From: Pseudolabrys sp. | GTDB lineage: Bacteria > Pseudomonadota > Alphaproteobacteria > Rhizobiales > Xanthobacteraceae | Assembly: GCA_029980465.1 (NCBI GenBank) | Contig: JARYIJ010000001.1 | Coordinates: 62,001 to 126,000, forward strand | Length of the DNA stretch: 64,000 nucleotides | Direction of reading: 5' to 3' | In this document: positions 41,804-50,665 of the stretch, in pieces | Position numbering within the stretch: position 1 is the stretch's first letter | How the letters are laid out: the number at the start of each line of letters is the position of its first letter | Translations under genes and position numbers: made by a program | The notes under the pieces: model-generated | Seen by the model: only the letters and a program-made list of their open reading frames with translations | Databases searched by the model: none | What the model was told of the DNA's origin: nothing

Positions 41804-42618
41804 GCCGTCCTCGTCGCGAGCATCGCAAGTGTCGAATCGAGACCGTCGAGACCGTCGAGACGCAACTTGAAAACGTCACCGAGGACATCGCGCAGCTCAT
41901 GCGCGCTTGTCAGCGTCTTGCGCTCGGTGCCGCCGCCAGGGGTGTGCACGGCAAGTTGATTGTCGCGCAATGCGTAACGTTTGCCTGGCTCGCAGCGCGC
42001 GCCGAGGAGGCCGTTGACGAAGATCGAATTCGGATGCGCAGAGGTAAACCAGTTGCCCATCTCGTAGTCTGCCTGGTGGGTTTCGGCAAAATCGAAGGCG
42101 TAAAGCGGCGTCCACGTCCCGTTGATGTTTGCTTCCTGCCGCAGTCGCGGCCCCTCGTCGATCAGACGGAAAGCCTCGTGCGGTGTCGTCTGTTCATCCC
42201 GCGACGCGAGACGCAACGGGGCCGTGAGCACATTGCCGCCGAACCCGACGTCGGCAAGGTAGCGCTCACCCTCGGCCTCGACGAACAGCAGGCAGTGCAC
42301 ACGCGGCGTATGCACGTTGTCCGGCACAGTCCATCGCACGCGCGCGGTCGCCTCCTGCACCTTGAAACCCAACGCCCGCAGGACGACAGCAAACAGCGAA
42401 TTATGCTCGAAGCAGTAACCGCCACGGCCGCCATCGACCAGCTTGGCCTGCAACGAGGCTACGTCGAGCCTGATCGGCCGCTTTAGCAACGGGTCGAGGT
42501 TTTCAAACGCGATCGCCTGCGGATGAAGCTCGTGCAATCTGCGCAGCGTCGCGACAGAGTTGTCACGCGGCCCGTCGTAGCCGATGCGCCTCAGATACGC
42601 ATCCAGATCGATGCTCAT
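41800..42618 (-). CDS. nat: Arylamine N-acetyltransferase
   Basis: The 272-residue enzyme has the catalytic triad Cys69 (GGRGGYCFEHN), His108 (TPRVHCLLF) and Asp123 (YLADVGFGG). It acetylates arylamines and arylhydrazines from acetyl-CoA; related genes sit in polyketide clusters, which is not the case here. It is coupled by 4-bp overlaps to rarA upstream and to the pseudouridine synthase gene downstream. Confidence 0.95.
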   Translation of the reverse strand: MSIDLDAYLRRIGYDGPRDNSVATLRRLHELHPQAIAFENLDPLLKRPIRLDVASLQAKLVDGGRGGYCFEHNSLFAVVLRALGFKVQEATARVRWTVPDNVHTPRVHCLLFVEAEGERYLADVGFGGNVLTAPLRLASRDEQTTPHEAFRLIDEGPRLRQEANINGTWTPLYAFDFAETHQADYEMGNWFTSAHPNSIFVNGLLGARCEPGKRYALRDNQLAVHTPGGGTERKTLTSAHELRDVLGDVFKLRLDGLDGLDSTLAMLATRTA

Positions 42619-43949
42619 GTCCCACCCCGCTCTCTCCGCAGCTTGGCCCAGTAATCGAGCCGCTTCCTGATCTCGCGCTCGAAGCCGCGCTCGGGCGGAT
42701 CGTAGAATTTTTGCCGCTCCAACGCCTCAGGAAAATAGTTCTGGCCGGAAAACGCCTCCTCCTGGTCGTGATCGTAGGCATAGCCGCGGCCGTAGCCCTC
42801 GTCCTTCATCAGGTTGGTCGGCGCATTGAGGATGTGCTTGGGCGGCAGCAGCGAGCCGGCTTCCCTGGCGAGCCGCATGGCCGCGCCGAAAGCAGCATAG
42901 CCGGCGTTCGATTTCGGCGCGGTAGCGCAATAGATCACGGCCTGCGCGATGGCGAGCTCGCCTTCCGGCGAGCCGAGGAAGTCGTAGGCGTCCTTGGCGG
43001 CATTGGCGATCACCAGAGCCTGCGGATCGGCCATGCCGATATCCTCGATCGCCATGCGCACGACGCGGCGCGCGATGTAGAGCGGCGGCTCGCCGGCATC
43101 GAGCATGCGGCAGAGGTAATAAAGCGCGGCATCCGGATCGGAGCCGCGCACCGACTTGTGCAGCGCCGAGATGAGATTGTAGTGGCCGTCCTGCGACTTG
43201 TCGTAGATCGGCGCGCGGCGCTGCACGATGTCCTGCAGCTTGGCGCTGCCGAACACCTCTCCCGGGCGTGCGGCGCGCCAGACCTCCTCGGCCAGAGTGA
43301 GCGAGGCGCGACCGTCGCCATCCGCCATTCCCACCAGGGCGGCGCGGGCCTCCTCGTCGAGCGGCAGCTTGCGGCCCTCGATGCTCTCGGCGCGGGCCAG
43401 CAGCTTCTCAATGGCGGCGGCGTCGAGCGACTTGAACACGAGCACGCGCGCCCGCGATAGAAGCGGCGCGTTGAGCTCGAACGACGGGTTTTCGGTGGTG
43501 GCACCGACGAGGACGATGGTGCCGTCCTCCATCACTGGCAGGAAGCTGTCCTGCTGGGCGCGGTTGAAGCGATGGATCTCATCGACGAACAGCAGCGTGC
43601 CCTGCCCGGTCTCGCGGCGGGCTCGAGCCTCCTCGAACACTTTCTTGAGGTCGGCGACGCCGGTGAAAATCGCCGAGATCTGCTCGAAGTAGAGATCGGT
43701 CGCCTGGGCAAGAAGCCGCGCCACCGTGGTCTTGCCGGTGCCGGGCGGGCCCCAGAACACCAGCGAGCCGAGCGAGCGGGTCGCCAGCATGCGGGTGAGC
43801 ACGCCGTCGGGGCCGAGCAGATGGTCCTGCCCGACCACCTCGTCCAGCCTCTGCGGGCGCAACCGGTCCGCCAGCGGACGCGGCGCGTCCTTGTCGAGGC
43901 CCGCCGCCGCGAACAGGTTGGGAGGACTGCGTGTCGCCCGCGGCGCCAT
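42615..43949 (-). CDS. rarA: Replication-associated recombination protein RarA (MgsA)
   Basis: The 444-residue AAA+ ATPase acts at stalled replication forks. Walker A is GPPGTGKTT (67-75) and Walker B is LLFVDEIHRFN (119-129), with sensor GATTENPSFELN. The C-terminal tetramerisation domain is complete (YAYDHDQEEAFSGQNYFPEA). Its start overlaps the Deg protease stop by one base (TGATG) and its stop overlaps nat by 4 bp. Confidence 0.96.
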   Translation of the reverse strand: MAPRATRSPPNLFAAAGLDKDAPRPLADRLRPQRLDEVVGQDHLLGPDGVLTRMLATRSLGSLVFWGPPGTGKTTVARLLAQATDLYFEQISAIFTGVADLKKVFEEARARRETGQGTLLFVDEIHRFNRAQQDSFLPVMEDGTIVLVGATTENPSFELNAPLLSRARVLVFKSLDAAAIEKLLARAESIEGRKLPLDEEARAALVGMADGDGRASLTLAEEVWRAARPGEVFGSAKLQDIVQRRAPIYDKSQDGHYNLISALHKSVRGSDPDAALYYLCRMLDAGEPPLYIARRVVRMAIEDIGMADPQALVIANAAKDAYDFLGSPEGELAIAQAVIYCATAPKSNAGYAAFGAAMRLAREAGSLLPPKHILNAPTNLMKDEGYGRGYAYDHDQEEAFSGQNYFPEALERQKFYDPPERGFEREIRKRLDYWAKLRRERGGT

Positions 43950-45343
43950 CAGTTGAAGACCGCGGTGATCCGCTGGCCGTGCCGGTTGATGACGATGCGC
44001 CAGCCGCGCGGCTGACTGTCGGCGACGCGCTCGAGGTCGCGCGTTTTCTCGATATGAACGTTGTTGACGCTCTCGATGACGTCGCCGCGGCGGAAGCCGA
44101 GATTGCTGGCGTAGGAGCCGCGGTCGACATCGAGAATGACGACGCCCTCGGTCGAACCGTCGATCTGCAATTCGTCGGCGAGCGCCGGCGACAGATTGGC
44201 GACCTTGGCGCCGCCGAACGGCGAACGCGTGCGGATCGTGATCTCGTCGAGCGGCGCCTGCGGCGGCGACGCGAGCGCGACGGTGGCGGTCATCTCCTTG
44301 CCGTCGCGCCGGATGCCAAGCTTGGCCGTGCCGCCGAGCGGCTTGGTCGCGAAGCGGTAGTTGAAGGCGTTGACGTCGTCCACCGTCTGCCCGTCGATCG
44401 ACACGATCAGATCGCCGGCCTTGAGGCCCGCCTTCGCGGCCGGGCTGTCCGGCAATACATTGGCAACGAGCGCGCCGGTCGGCCGCACCAGATTCAGGCT
44501 GTCGGCGATATCGGCCGTCACGGCTTGCATCCTGGCGCCAAGCCAGGGCCGCTCGACCGTCTTGCCGCCATGCTCGGCGGAGTCCACCACCACCCGCACC
44601 ATGTTGGACGGAATGGCAAATCCGATGCCCTGCGACCCACCGGAGCGCGACAGGATCATGTTGTTGATGCCGATCAGCTTGCCGGCCATGTCGACCAGCG
44701 CCCCGCCTGAATTGCCGGGATTGATGGCGGCGTCGGTCTGGATGAAGAACTGGTAGTTGCTCGAGCCGACGTCGGTGCGCGCCACCGCCGAAACGATGCC
44801 GTGCGTCACCGTCTGCCCGACGCCGAACGGGTTGCCGATCGCCAGCACCACGTCACCGACCTGAAGCGCGTCGGAATTGCCGAATTCGAGATAGGGAAAC
44901 TGCGCGCCGCCGTCCTTGATGCGCAGCACGGCGAGGTCGCTGCGCGTATCCTTCAGCACCAGCGACGCCTCGAACTCGCGCTTGTCGGCGAGCGCCACCT
45001 TGATGTCGTCGGCGCCTTCGATCACGTGCACGTTGGTCACGATAAACCCGCGCGGATCGACAATGACGCCGGAGCCGAGCGAGCGCTGCACCTGCGTGCC
45101 ACCCCCGCCGGGCATGCCGAAAAAGTGGCGGAAGATCGGATCGTCGAACAGCGGATTTTGTGCGCGCACGGTCTTGGCGGCATAGACATTGACCACCGCG
45201 GGCGCCACGCGCTGCACGATCGGCGCATAGGACAACCTCACTTCGCCCGGCACCGGCACGCGGCGCTCCTGCGCAAATGTCGGCTGAACGGTCAGGGCAA
45301 CGATGGCCGAAACGGTCAGAACGAGCCGCAAAATCAATGTCAT
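43949..45343 (-). CDS. Deg/HtrA-type periplasmic serine protease
   Basis: The 464-residue protein has a signal peptide (cleavage near TFAQE), a trypsin-like domain with His106 (VTNVHVI), Asp136 (SDLAVL) and Ser212 (NPGNSGGAL), and two PDZ domains (about 270-350 and 385-455). It degrades or refolds damaged envelope proteins. It is the first gene of the rarA-nat-pseudouridine synthase run. Confidence 0.94.
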   Translation of the reverse strand: MTLILRLVLTVSAIVALTVQPTFAQERRVPVPGEVRLSYAPIVQRVAPAVVNVYAAKTVRAQNPLFDDPIFRHFFGMPGGGGTQVQRSLGSGVIVDPRGFIVTNVHVIEGADDIKVALADKREFEASLVLKDTRSDLAVLRIKDGGAQFPYLEFGNSDALQVGDVVLAIGNPFGVGQTVTHGIVSAVARTDVGSSNYQFFIQTDAAINPGNSGGALVDMAGKLIGINNMILSRSGGSQGIGFAIPSNMVRVVVDSAEHGGKTVERPWLGARMQAVTADIADSLNLVRPTGALVANVLPDSPAAKAGLKAGDLIVSIDGQTVDDVNAFNYRFATKPLGGTAKLGIRRDGKEMTATVALASPPQAPLDEITIRTRSPFGGAKVANLSPALADELQIDGSTEGVVILDVDRGSYASNLGFRRGDVIESVNNVHIEKTRDLERVADSQPRGWRIVINRHGQRITAVFN

Positions 45344-45469
45344 TTCGATTCTCCTGCCCGGCCAGATATAGGCCGGTCACAAGGCAAGTTGAAGGCACCC
45401 GGGGACGCACCCACCCCATTGACGGGCCTGCGCCGGGCACGGAAGGTCTGCGCCTGCAAGGAGTGACCC

Positions 45470-46480
45470 ATGAAGGCCGTCGGCTATCGCAAATCGCTGT
45501 CCATTTCAGACCCGCAGTCCCTGATCGACGTCGATATCGAGACCCCGAAGCCAGGCCCGCGCGACCTGCGCGTCTCGGTCAAGGCCGTCTCGGTCAACCC
45601 GGTCGATACCAAGGTGCGGATGCGGGCGGCGCCCAAGGACGGCGAGCCGCCCAAGGTGCTGGGCTACGATGCTGCCGGCGTGGTCGAGAGCATCGGCGCC
45701 GAGGTCACCCTGTTCAAGCCGGACGACGAGGTGTTCTACGCCGGCTCGATCATCCGCCCGGGCACCAATTCCGAGCTTCACCTGGTCGACGAACGCATCG
45801 TCGGACGCAAGCCGAAGAGCCTGTCCTTCGCCCAGGCGGCGGCGCTTCCCCTCACCTCGATCACGGCCTGGGAAATCCTGTTCGACCGCTTTTGCCTCAA
45901 ACGGGAAGGCGGCAACCGTGGCACCGTGCTCGCGCTTGGCGGCGCCGGCGGCGTCGGCTCGATCTTCATCCAGCTTGCCCGTCATGTGGCGGAGCTGACC
46001 GTCTTCGCCACCGCCTCGCGGCCCGAGACGCGCGAATGGTGTCTCAAGCTCGGCGCCCATCACATCATCGACCATACCAAGCCCTTCGCCGACCAGATGA
46101 AGGGTACCGGACACGCCGAGTTCAACTATGTCGGCGGGCTGACCTTCACGGAGCAACACTATCCGCAGTTCGCGCCGCTATTTGCGCCACAGGCCAAGCT
46201 GGCGATCATCGACGACCCGGTGATCGACTTCAAACTCGGCAAGGGAAAGAGCGTCTCCTACCACTGGGAGTCGATGTTCACCCGCTCGATGTTCACGACG
46301 CCGGACATGATCGAGCAGCACAGACTGCTCGACGCCGTGTCGAAGTTCGTCGACGATGGCATGATCAAGACCACGCTGACCCGAGAAATGGGAACGATCA
46401 ACGCCGCCAATTTGCGGACAGCGCATGCGCTGATCGAGAGCGGGACGTCGATCGGCAAGGTGGTGCTGAGCGGCTGGTGA
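45470..46480 (+). CDS. MDR-superfamily (ZADH-type) oxidoreductase
   Basis: The 336-residue protein of the medium-chain dehydrogenase superfamily has an N-terminal GroES-like domain (VLGYDAAGVVESIGAEVTLF) and a Rossmann domain with LALGGAGGVGSIFIQLARHV. Catalytic-zinc ligands are absent, so it is quinone oxidoreductase- or enoyl reductase-like. An AGGAG site precedes the ATG. Substrate is unknown. Confidence 0.9.
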   Translation: MKAVGYRKSLSISDPQSLIDVDIETPKPGPRDLRVSVKAVSVNPVDTKVRMRAAPKDGEPPKVLGYDAAGVVESIGAEVTLFKPDDEVFYAGSIIRPGTNSELHLVDERIVGRKPKSLSFAQAAALPLTSITAWEILFDRFCLKREGGNRGTVLALGGAGGVGSIFIQLARHVAELTVFATASRPETREWCLKLGAHHIIDHTKPFADQMKGTGHAEFNYVGGLTFTEQHYPQFAPLFAPQAKLAIIDDPVIDFKLGKGKSVSYHWESMFTRSMFTTPDMIEQHRLLDAVSKFVDDGMIKTTLTREMGTINAANLRTAHALIESGTSIGKVVLSGW

Positions 46481-46500
46481 GCCGCCCAGCGGCCCGCTGT

Positions 46501-47343
46501 TCAGTCCTGCGGCGGCACCGTGCGCAGATAGGCGATGATGGCGTCGATATCGTCATCCGTCGCGTTGGCGTAATACGGGAAGCCCATCGGCGGCTTGAGA
46601 TGGTTGCCATCCTTGTCGATGCCGTGCTGGATCGCGAGCTTGATCTGCGCATCGGTCCAGTTGCCGAGGCCTTTGGTCTTGCTCGAGGTGATATTGCGCG
46701 ACACCGACATGCCCCACGGCCCCGGCATCTCAAAACCGCCCGCTCCCAGCCTGGTCTTCCACAAGCGGCCCTGCGGCCCCATCGGCGTATGGCATTCCAT
46801 GCAATGCGAGATGCTGGCGAGGTAGAAGCCGCGCTGGACCTTGTCCTTCAGCATCGCCTCGGTGAACGGCTTTTCGGCGCCGGGCAGCACATGCTCGGTC
46901 TGCGGCATCTTGTAGATCGGCACCGGCACCGCGTTCCTGATCGGCTTCAGCGTGCGCAGATAGGCGACGATCGCATCGAGATCGCGGTCGGTGAGGATGT
47001 GATAGAAGCCGGTCGGCATCACCATCGCGATGTGTGCGCCGTTCGGCGCCATGCCGGTGCGCAGCAGCGTCTTGATCTGGGCGTCGGTCCATGAGCCGAT
47101 TCCGGTTTCCTTGTCCTGCGTGATGTTGGGCGCCGTCACCTTGAACGGCGGCTCGTCCCACGACAGCCCGCCCGAGAAGTGCTTGCCGGGAATGTCGCCG
47201 GCCGGCCCTTTCGGCGAATGACAGTTGCCGCAGGTCATCACCGTGTTGACGAGATAGCTGCCGCGCTCAACCAGCGTCTCGGCGTGCGCCGCCGTGCCGA
47301 TGAATACGCACAAGGATAGCGCCGCGAATGTTCCGCGCCACAT
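46501..47343 (-). CDS. Periplasmic dihaem cytochrome c
   Basis: The 280-residue exported protein has a signal peptide (MWRGTFAALSLCVFIGTAAH) and two cytochrome c folds, each with a covalent haem motif: CGNCH near residue 38 and CMECH near residue 183. The Met axial ligand candidates are in GMAPNGAHIAMVMPTG and HLKPPMGFPY. Such dihaem proteins form the cytochrome subunit of alcohol or aldehyde dehydrogenases, but no dehydrogenase gene is next to it. A GGGGG Shine-Dalgarno precedes the ATG at 47343. Confidence 0.92.
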   Translation of the reverse strand: MWRGTFAALSLCVFIGTAAHAETLVERGSYLVNTVMTCGNCHSPKGPAGDIPGKHFSGGLSWDEPPFKVTAPNITQDKETGIGSWTDAQIKTLLRTGMAPNGAHIAMVMPTGFYHILTDRDLDAIVAYLRTLKPIRNAVPVPIYKMPQTEHVLPGAEKPFTEAMLKDKVQRGFYLASISHCMECHTPMGPQGRLWKTRLGAGGFEMPGPWGMSVSRNITSSKTKGLGNWTDAQIKLAIQHGIDKDGNHLKPPMGFPYYANATDDDIDAIIAYLRTVPPQD

Positions 47344-47557
47344 AATCGATCCCCCCTGAATCGCTCCCACGCCGCAAGAACGTATAGCGCGGACGCCCCG
47401 CCAAGGGCGAAAATATTGCACAGCCCGGCGGCTATGGCGGTTTGACTCGTCGTCCCCGGCCGCTTCTGACACAATGCAAAACGTCGAACGTCCAACGATT
47501 TCGACGAACTGAAAATCAATAAGCGGCCCGCTCAGGGGCCGCCCAGGGAGGATAACG

Positions 47558-48574
47558 ATGCAACGACCGCTCACGGCGATGGCCGCGCTGCTCGCCTGCG
47601 CCACGATGTTCGGACCCGGCCTGGCTGCGGCCGAAGACCTAACCGTCGGCATGCCGACCACGCCGCCCAATATCGTGCACATGCCGGTGCTGATCGCGCA
47701 GGACCTCGGCCTGTTCAAGAAGGAAGGCGTCACGGTGAAAACCATCGCGCTGGACGGCGGCGTGAAGGTCTATCGCGCCATGCTCGCCGGCAATATCGAC
47801 ATCGGCATGACGCCCGGCGCGGTCAATGTCGTCGGCGCGTCCAAGGGGGCGCCGGTCAAGATTATTTTGTCCAACACGCCGAAATACGAAGCGTCCATGA
47901 TCGTGCGTGACAACATCAAGACGATGGCGGACCTCAAGGGCAAGCGCATCGGCATCCAGCAACCCGGCGGTTTTGCCGACATCAACAGCCGCGCCGTGCT
48001 GCGCGCCGCCAAGATCGACCCGAAAGACGTCAATTTCGTCACGATCGCGACCGACGACGTTCCGGCGCTGGTCGCCGACCAGGTCGACACCGCGATCCTG
48101 CACGTCGACCAGGAGATGCTTGCCAAGAGCAAAGTCCCCGGCCTGCACGCCATCGCGCGCATGTGGGAGCTCCAACCCAAGACGCTCTATCTGGTCGACT
48201 CCACGACCGAAAAAACCATCAAGGAGAAGGCCAAGGCGCTCAAGGCCTATACCAAGGCTCACATCGAGGCGGTGCGGCTCATCTACACCGACAAGGCCAA
48301 GGTGCTGCCGAGTATCATCAAGCATACCGGCCTGCCGCCCGATGTCGCGGAAAAGGCGCTCGACTACATGATCAAGTCGTGCATCTGGGACGCCAATTCC
48401 GGCCTAGCCCCGGATCGCGTCACCTTCACCGGCAACCTGATGGAGAAAGTCGGCAATATCGAGAAGGGCAAGGTGCCGAAGTACGACGACGTCGTCGACA
48501 CGACCTTCGCCAAGGAAGCGCTCGCCGAGCTCGGCGAATGGAAAGGTCCGGTTTGCCCCAGTTCGGCGATGTGA
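47558..48574 (+). CDS. ABC transporter substrate-binding protein (NMT1/SsuA type)
   Basis: The 338-residue exported protein has a signal peptide (cleavage near AAAED) and the two-lobe NMT1/SsuA-like fold. VGMPTTPPNIVHMPVLIAQD begins lobe one and KGKRIGIQQPGGFADINSRA marks the hinge region. It likely binds a sulfonate, nitrate or pyrimidine-like compound. A GGAGG precedes the ATG. The permease gene follows 6 nt later; no ATPase gene is present. Confidence 0.9.
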   Translation: MQRPLTAMAALLACATMFGPGLAAAEDLTVGMPTTPPNIVHMPVLIAQDLGLFKKEGVTVKTIALDGGVKVYRAMLAGNIDIGMTPGAVNVVGASKGAPVKIILSNTPKYEASMIVRDNIKTMADLKGKRIGIQQPGGFADINSRAVLRAAKIDPKDVNFVTIATDDVPALVADQVDTAILHVDQEMLAKSKVPGLHAIARMWELQPKTLYLVDSTTEKTIKEKAKALKAYTKAHIEAVRLIYTDKAKVLPSIIKHTGLPPDVAEKALDYMIKSCIWDANSGLAPDRVTFTGNLMEKVGNIEKGKVPKYDDVVDTTFAKEALAELGEWKGPVCPSSAM

Positions 48575-48580
48575 TCGCGC

Positions 48581-49411
48581 ATGAGCACGATCCCGAGCAG
48601 GCCATCAGCGGCGCCCGCGGATGAGGCCGCGGGCGCGGTGGCGGCCGATACGCCGCCGTTCTGGTACCGGCCGGCGGTGTTCCGCTACGGCTTTCTCGCA
48701 ATCATCCTGATCGCGTGGCAAATCACCGGACCGTTCATCAATCCGATCTTCTTCTCCTACCCGTCGAAGATCGCCATCGCCTTCTATGAAACGGCGGTGT
48801 CCGGAGAGCTGCTCTACTATCTCGGCCAGAGCCTCGAAGTTCTTATTTACGCCCTGCTGATCGCCATCGCGGTCGGCATTCCGCTCGCCATTGCGATGGC
48901 GCGGGTGCGCTGGCTCGACTGGGCGCTCGACCTGCCGATCAACGCGCTCTACGCGACGCCGCTGGTGGCTCTGGTTCCGATCCTCGTGTTGTGGTTCGGC
49001 ATCTATCTCAAGGCCAAGATCATCATTGTGTTCCTGTTCGCGATCTTCCCGATCGTCATCAACACGTATCAGGGCGTGCGCGAGTGCGACAAAAACATGC
49101 TGGAGGTCGCGCGTTCGTTCCGCTCGACCGAGCGGCAGGTCTGGCTCGACGTGCTGCTGCCGTTCGCTCTGCCCTACATCGCCGCCGGCATCAGGCTCGC
49201 CATCGGCCGCGGCCTGGTCGGCATGATCATCGCCGAGTTCTACACGACGATTTCCGGCCTCGGCTTCATGGTTACGAAGTACGCCAACCTGTTCGCGATG
49301 GACAAGACGTTCGTGCCCGTGATCGTGCTGATGGTGCTGGGCGTCACGCTGACGTCGGTGCTCAAGGCGGTCGAGCGCAGGATCGCGCCATGGCGGCGCG
49401 CCGAGACCTGA
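48581..49411 (+). CDS. ABC transporter permease (SsuC/TauC type)
   Basis: The 276-residue inner-membrane permease has six helices and the EAA loop in VARSFRSTERQVWLDVLLPF-ALPYIAAGIRLAIGRG, with a conserved Gly. It pairs with the binding protein encoded 6 nt upstream. The ATP-binding subunit usually follows in this family but is missing; the next gene is an unrelated ankyrin protein on the other strand, so an ATPase encoded elsewhere must serve. Confidence 0.93.
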   Translation: MSTIPSRPSAAPADEAAGAVAADTPPFWYRPAVFRYGFLAIILIAWQITGPFINPIFFSYPSKIAIAFYETAVSGELLYYLGQSLEVLIYALLIAIAVGIPLAIAMARVRWLDWALDLPINALYATPLVALVPILVLWFGIYLKAKIIIVFLFAIFPIVINTYQGVRECDKNMLEVARSFRSTERQVWLDVLLPFALPYIAAGIRLAIGRGLVGMIIAEFYTTISGLGFMVTKYANLFAMDKTFVPVIVLMVLGVTLTSVLKAVERRIAPWRRAET

Positions 49412-49414
49412 CGC

Positions 49415-50095
49415 TCAGCGCGCGTTTTTGGCCTTCAGCAAAGAGACGATTTCGGCGTAGCCGCGCGCCCGGGCGTGAGCGAGCGGCGTCACGCCCTGTG
49501 AGTCCGCAATGTTCGGATCGGCGCCGGCGTCGAGCAGCAGCTTGACGATCCGCGTATGCACCGGACCGCCATCGCCCAGCACAATCGCCTCCAGCAAGGC
49601 GGTCCAGCCCAGCTTGTTGACGTGATCCTTGTCGATGGCGGTCTTCAGCAGGATGGCGACAGTGTCGGGATGGCCATGATGCGCGGCCGGAATGAGCGCC
49701 GTGCCACCATACCGGTTGACGCTCTTGAGATCGGCTCCGGCGGCGAGTGTCATTTCCAGAATTTCGTTGCGCCCTTCCGCACCGGCATAAAGATAAGGGC
49801 TGTCCTGGATATTGTCCTTGGCGTTGACGTCGGCCCCGGCGGCGATCAGGGCACGCGCGGCGTCGATCCTGTTGGCATGCGCCGCGAGAAGCAGCGGCGT
49901 GCGCCCCGCGTCGTCACGCACGTCGACCTTCACGCCGGCCGCGATCGCGCTTTCGATCGCCGCGACATTGCCTGCGGCTGCGGCCTCAAGCAGCGCGCGC
50001 GCCGGCCCGCCCTCCGCCTGCGCGCAGACGGCTCCACCAATAAAAAAGGCGGCGCCGAGCACCGCCCTTTTCAAGCCTTTGGGGCGATCCGCCAT
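49415..50095 (-). CDS. Exported ankyrin-repeat protein
   Basis: The 226-residue protein has a signal peptide (AVLGAAFFIGGAVCAQAEGG) and about five ankyrin repeats (AGRTPLLLAAHANRIDAARA; GTALIPAAHHGHPDTVAILL; GVTPLAHARARGYAEIVSLL). It probably binds a partner in the periplasm. The ATG at 50095 overlaps the rplQ stop by one base. A strong intrinsic terminator hairpin lies inside codons 10-18. Confidence 0.9.
   Translation of the reverse strand: MADRPKGLKRAVLGAAFFIGGAVCAQAEGGPARALLEAAAAGNVAAIESAIAAGVKVDVRDDAGRTPLLLAAHANRIDAARALIAAGADVNAKDNIQDSPYLYAGAEGRNEILEMTLAAGADLKSVNRYGGTALIPAAHHGHPDTVAILLKTAIDKDHVNKLGWTALLEAIVLGDGGPVHTRIVKLLLDAGADPNIADSQGVTPLAHARARGYAEIVSLLKAKNAR
50042..50067 (-). terminator. 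Intrinsic terminator of the ribosomal operon, inside the ankyrin gene
   Basis: On the minus strand GGCGGTGC-TCG-GCGCCGCC forms an 8-bp stem with one G-U pair, followed by TTTTTT. It starts about 28 nt after the rplQ stop codon and lies within the ankyrin signal-peptide codons. Confidence 0.82.
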
Positions 50096-50520
50096 TATGC
50101 CGCGGCGCCCGCGGTCTCGGTCTTCGCCGCAACCGGCCCGGAGTCCTTGCCCTTGGCCTCCTCGTCGCGATCGACGAATTCGATGATCGCAACCGCCGCC
50201 GAGTCGCCGTAGCGGAATCCCGCCTTCATGATGCGGGTGTAGCCGCCTTTGCGTTCCTTGTAGCGCGGCGCGATGACGTCGAAGAGCTTGCGCACCATGG
50301 CGACATCGCGCATCTCGGAAATGGCCTGACGGCGAGCCGCAAGTCCGCCCTTCTTCGCCAGCGTGACCAGCTTCTCGACGACCGGACGGAGGTCCTTGGC
50401 CTTCGGCAGCGTGGTCTTGATCTGCTCGTGCTTGATCAGGGCCGCGCACATATTGGCGAACATCGCCTTGCGATGCTCCGCCTTGCGGTTGAACTTCCGG
50501 TGAACCTTGCCGTGACGCAT
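50095..50520 (-). CDS. rplQ: 50S ribosomal protein L17
   Basis: The 141-residue L17 has the canonical [20 protein letters not shown] start and basic N-terminus, then a C-terminal Ala/Glu-rich tail ([20 protein letters not shown]). It is the last ribosomal gene of the operon, after rpoA. A 145-bp gap from rpoA holds a fragment of repeat family A. Confidence 0.98.
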   Translation of the reverse strand: MRHGKVHRKFNRKAEHRKAMFANMCAALIKHEQIKTTLPKAKDLRPVVEKLVTLAKKGGLAARRQAISEMRDVAMVRKLFDVIAPRYKERKGGYTRIMKAGFRYGDSAAVAIIEFVDRDEEAKGKDSGPVAAKTETAGAAA

Positions 50521-50626
50521 TGACGTATCTTTCTCTTCTCTGTGTCGCGACGGTTCGTCGGACGTTGCTCAGGTGGGCTTCCTGCGTTCGCCCTCGGCCT
50601 TTACGGCCCATACGATTCCGGCTCAG

Positions 50627-50665
50627 CAGCGCCCCGTTTCACGCTGCGCTGCGCCCGGGACAAGC
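50627..50665. repeat. Fragment of family A repeat at the rpoA stop
   Basis: CGTTTCACGCTGCG-C/T-GCGCCCGGGACA matches positions near 22821-22848 of family A copy 1, with the same order CAGCG...CCCGGGACA. The fragment ends directly before the rpoA stop codon (50666-50668). The rest of the 145-bp rpoA-rplQ gap holds no gene. Confidence 0.7.
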
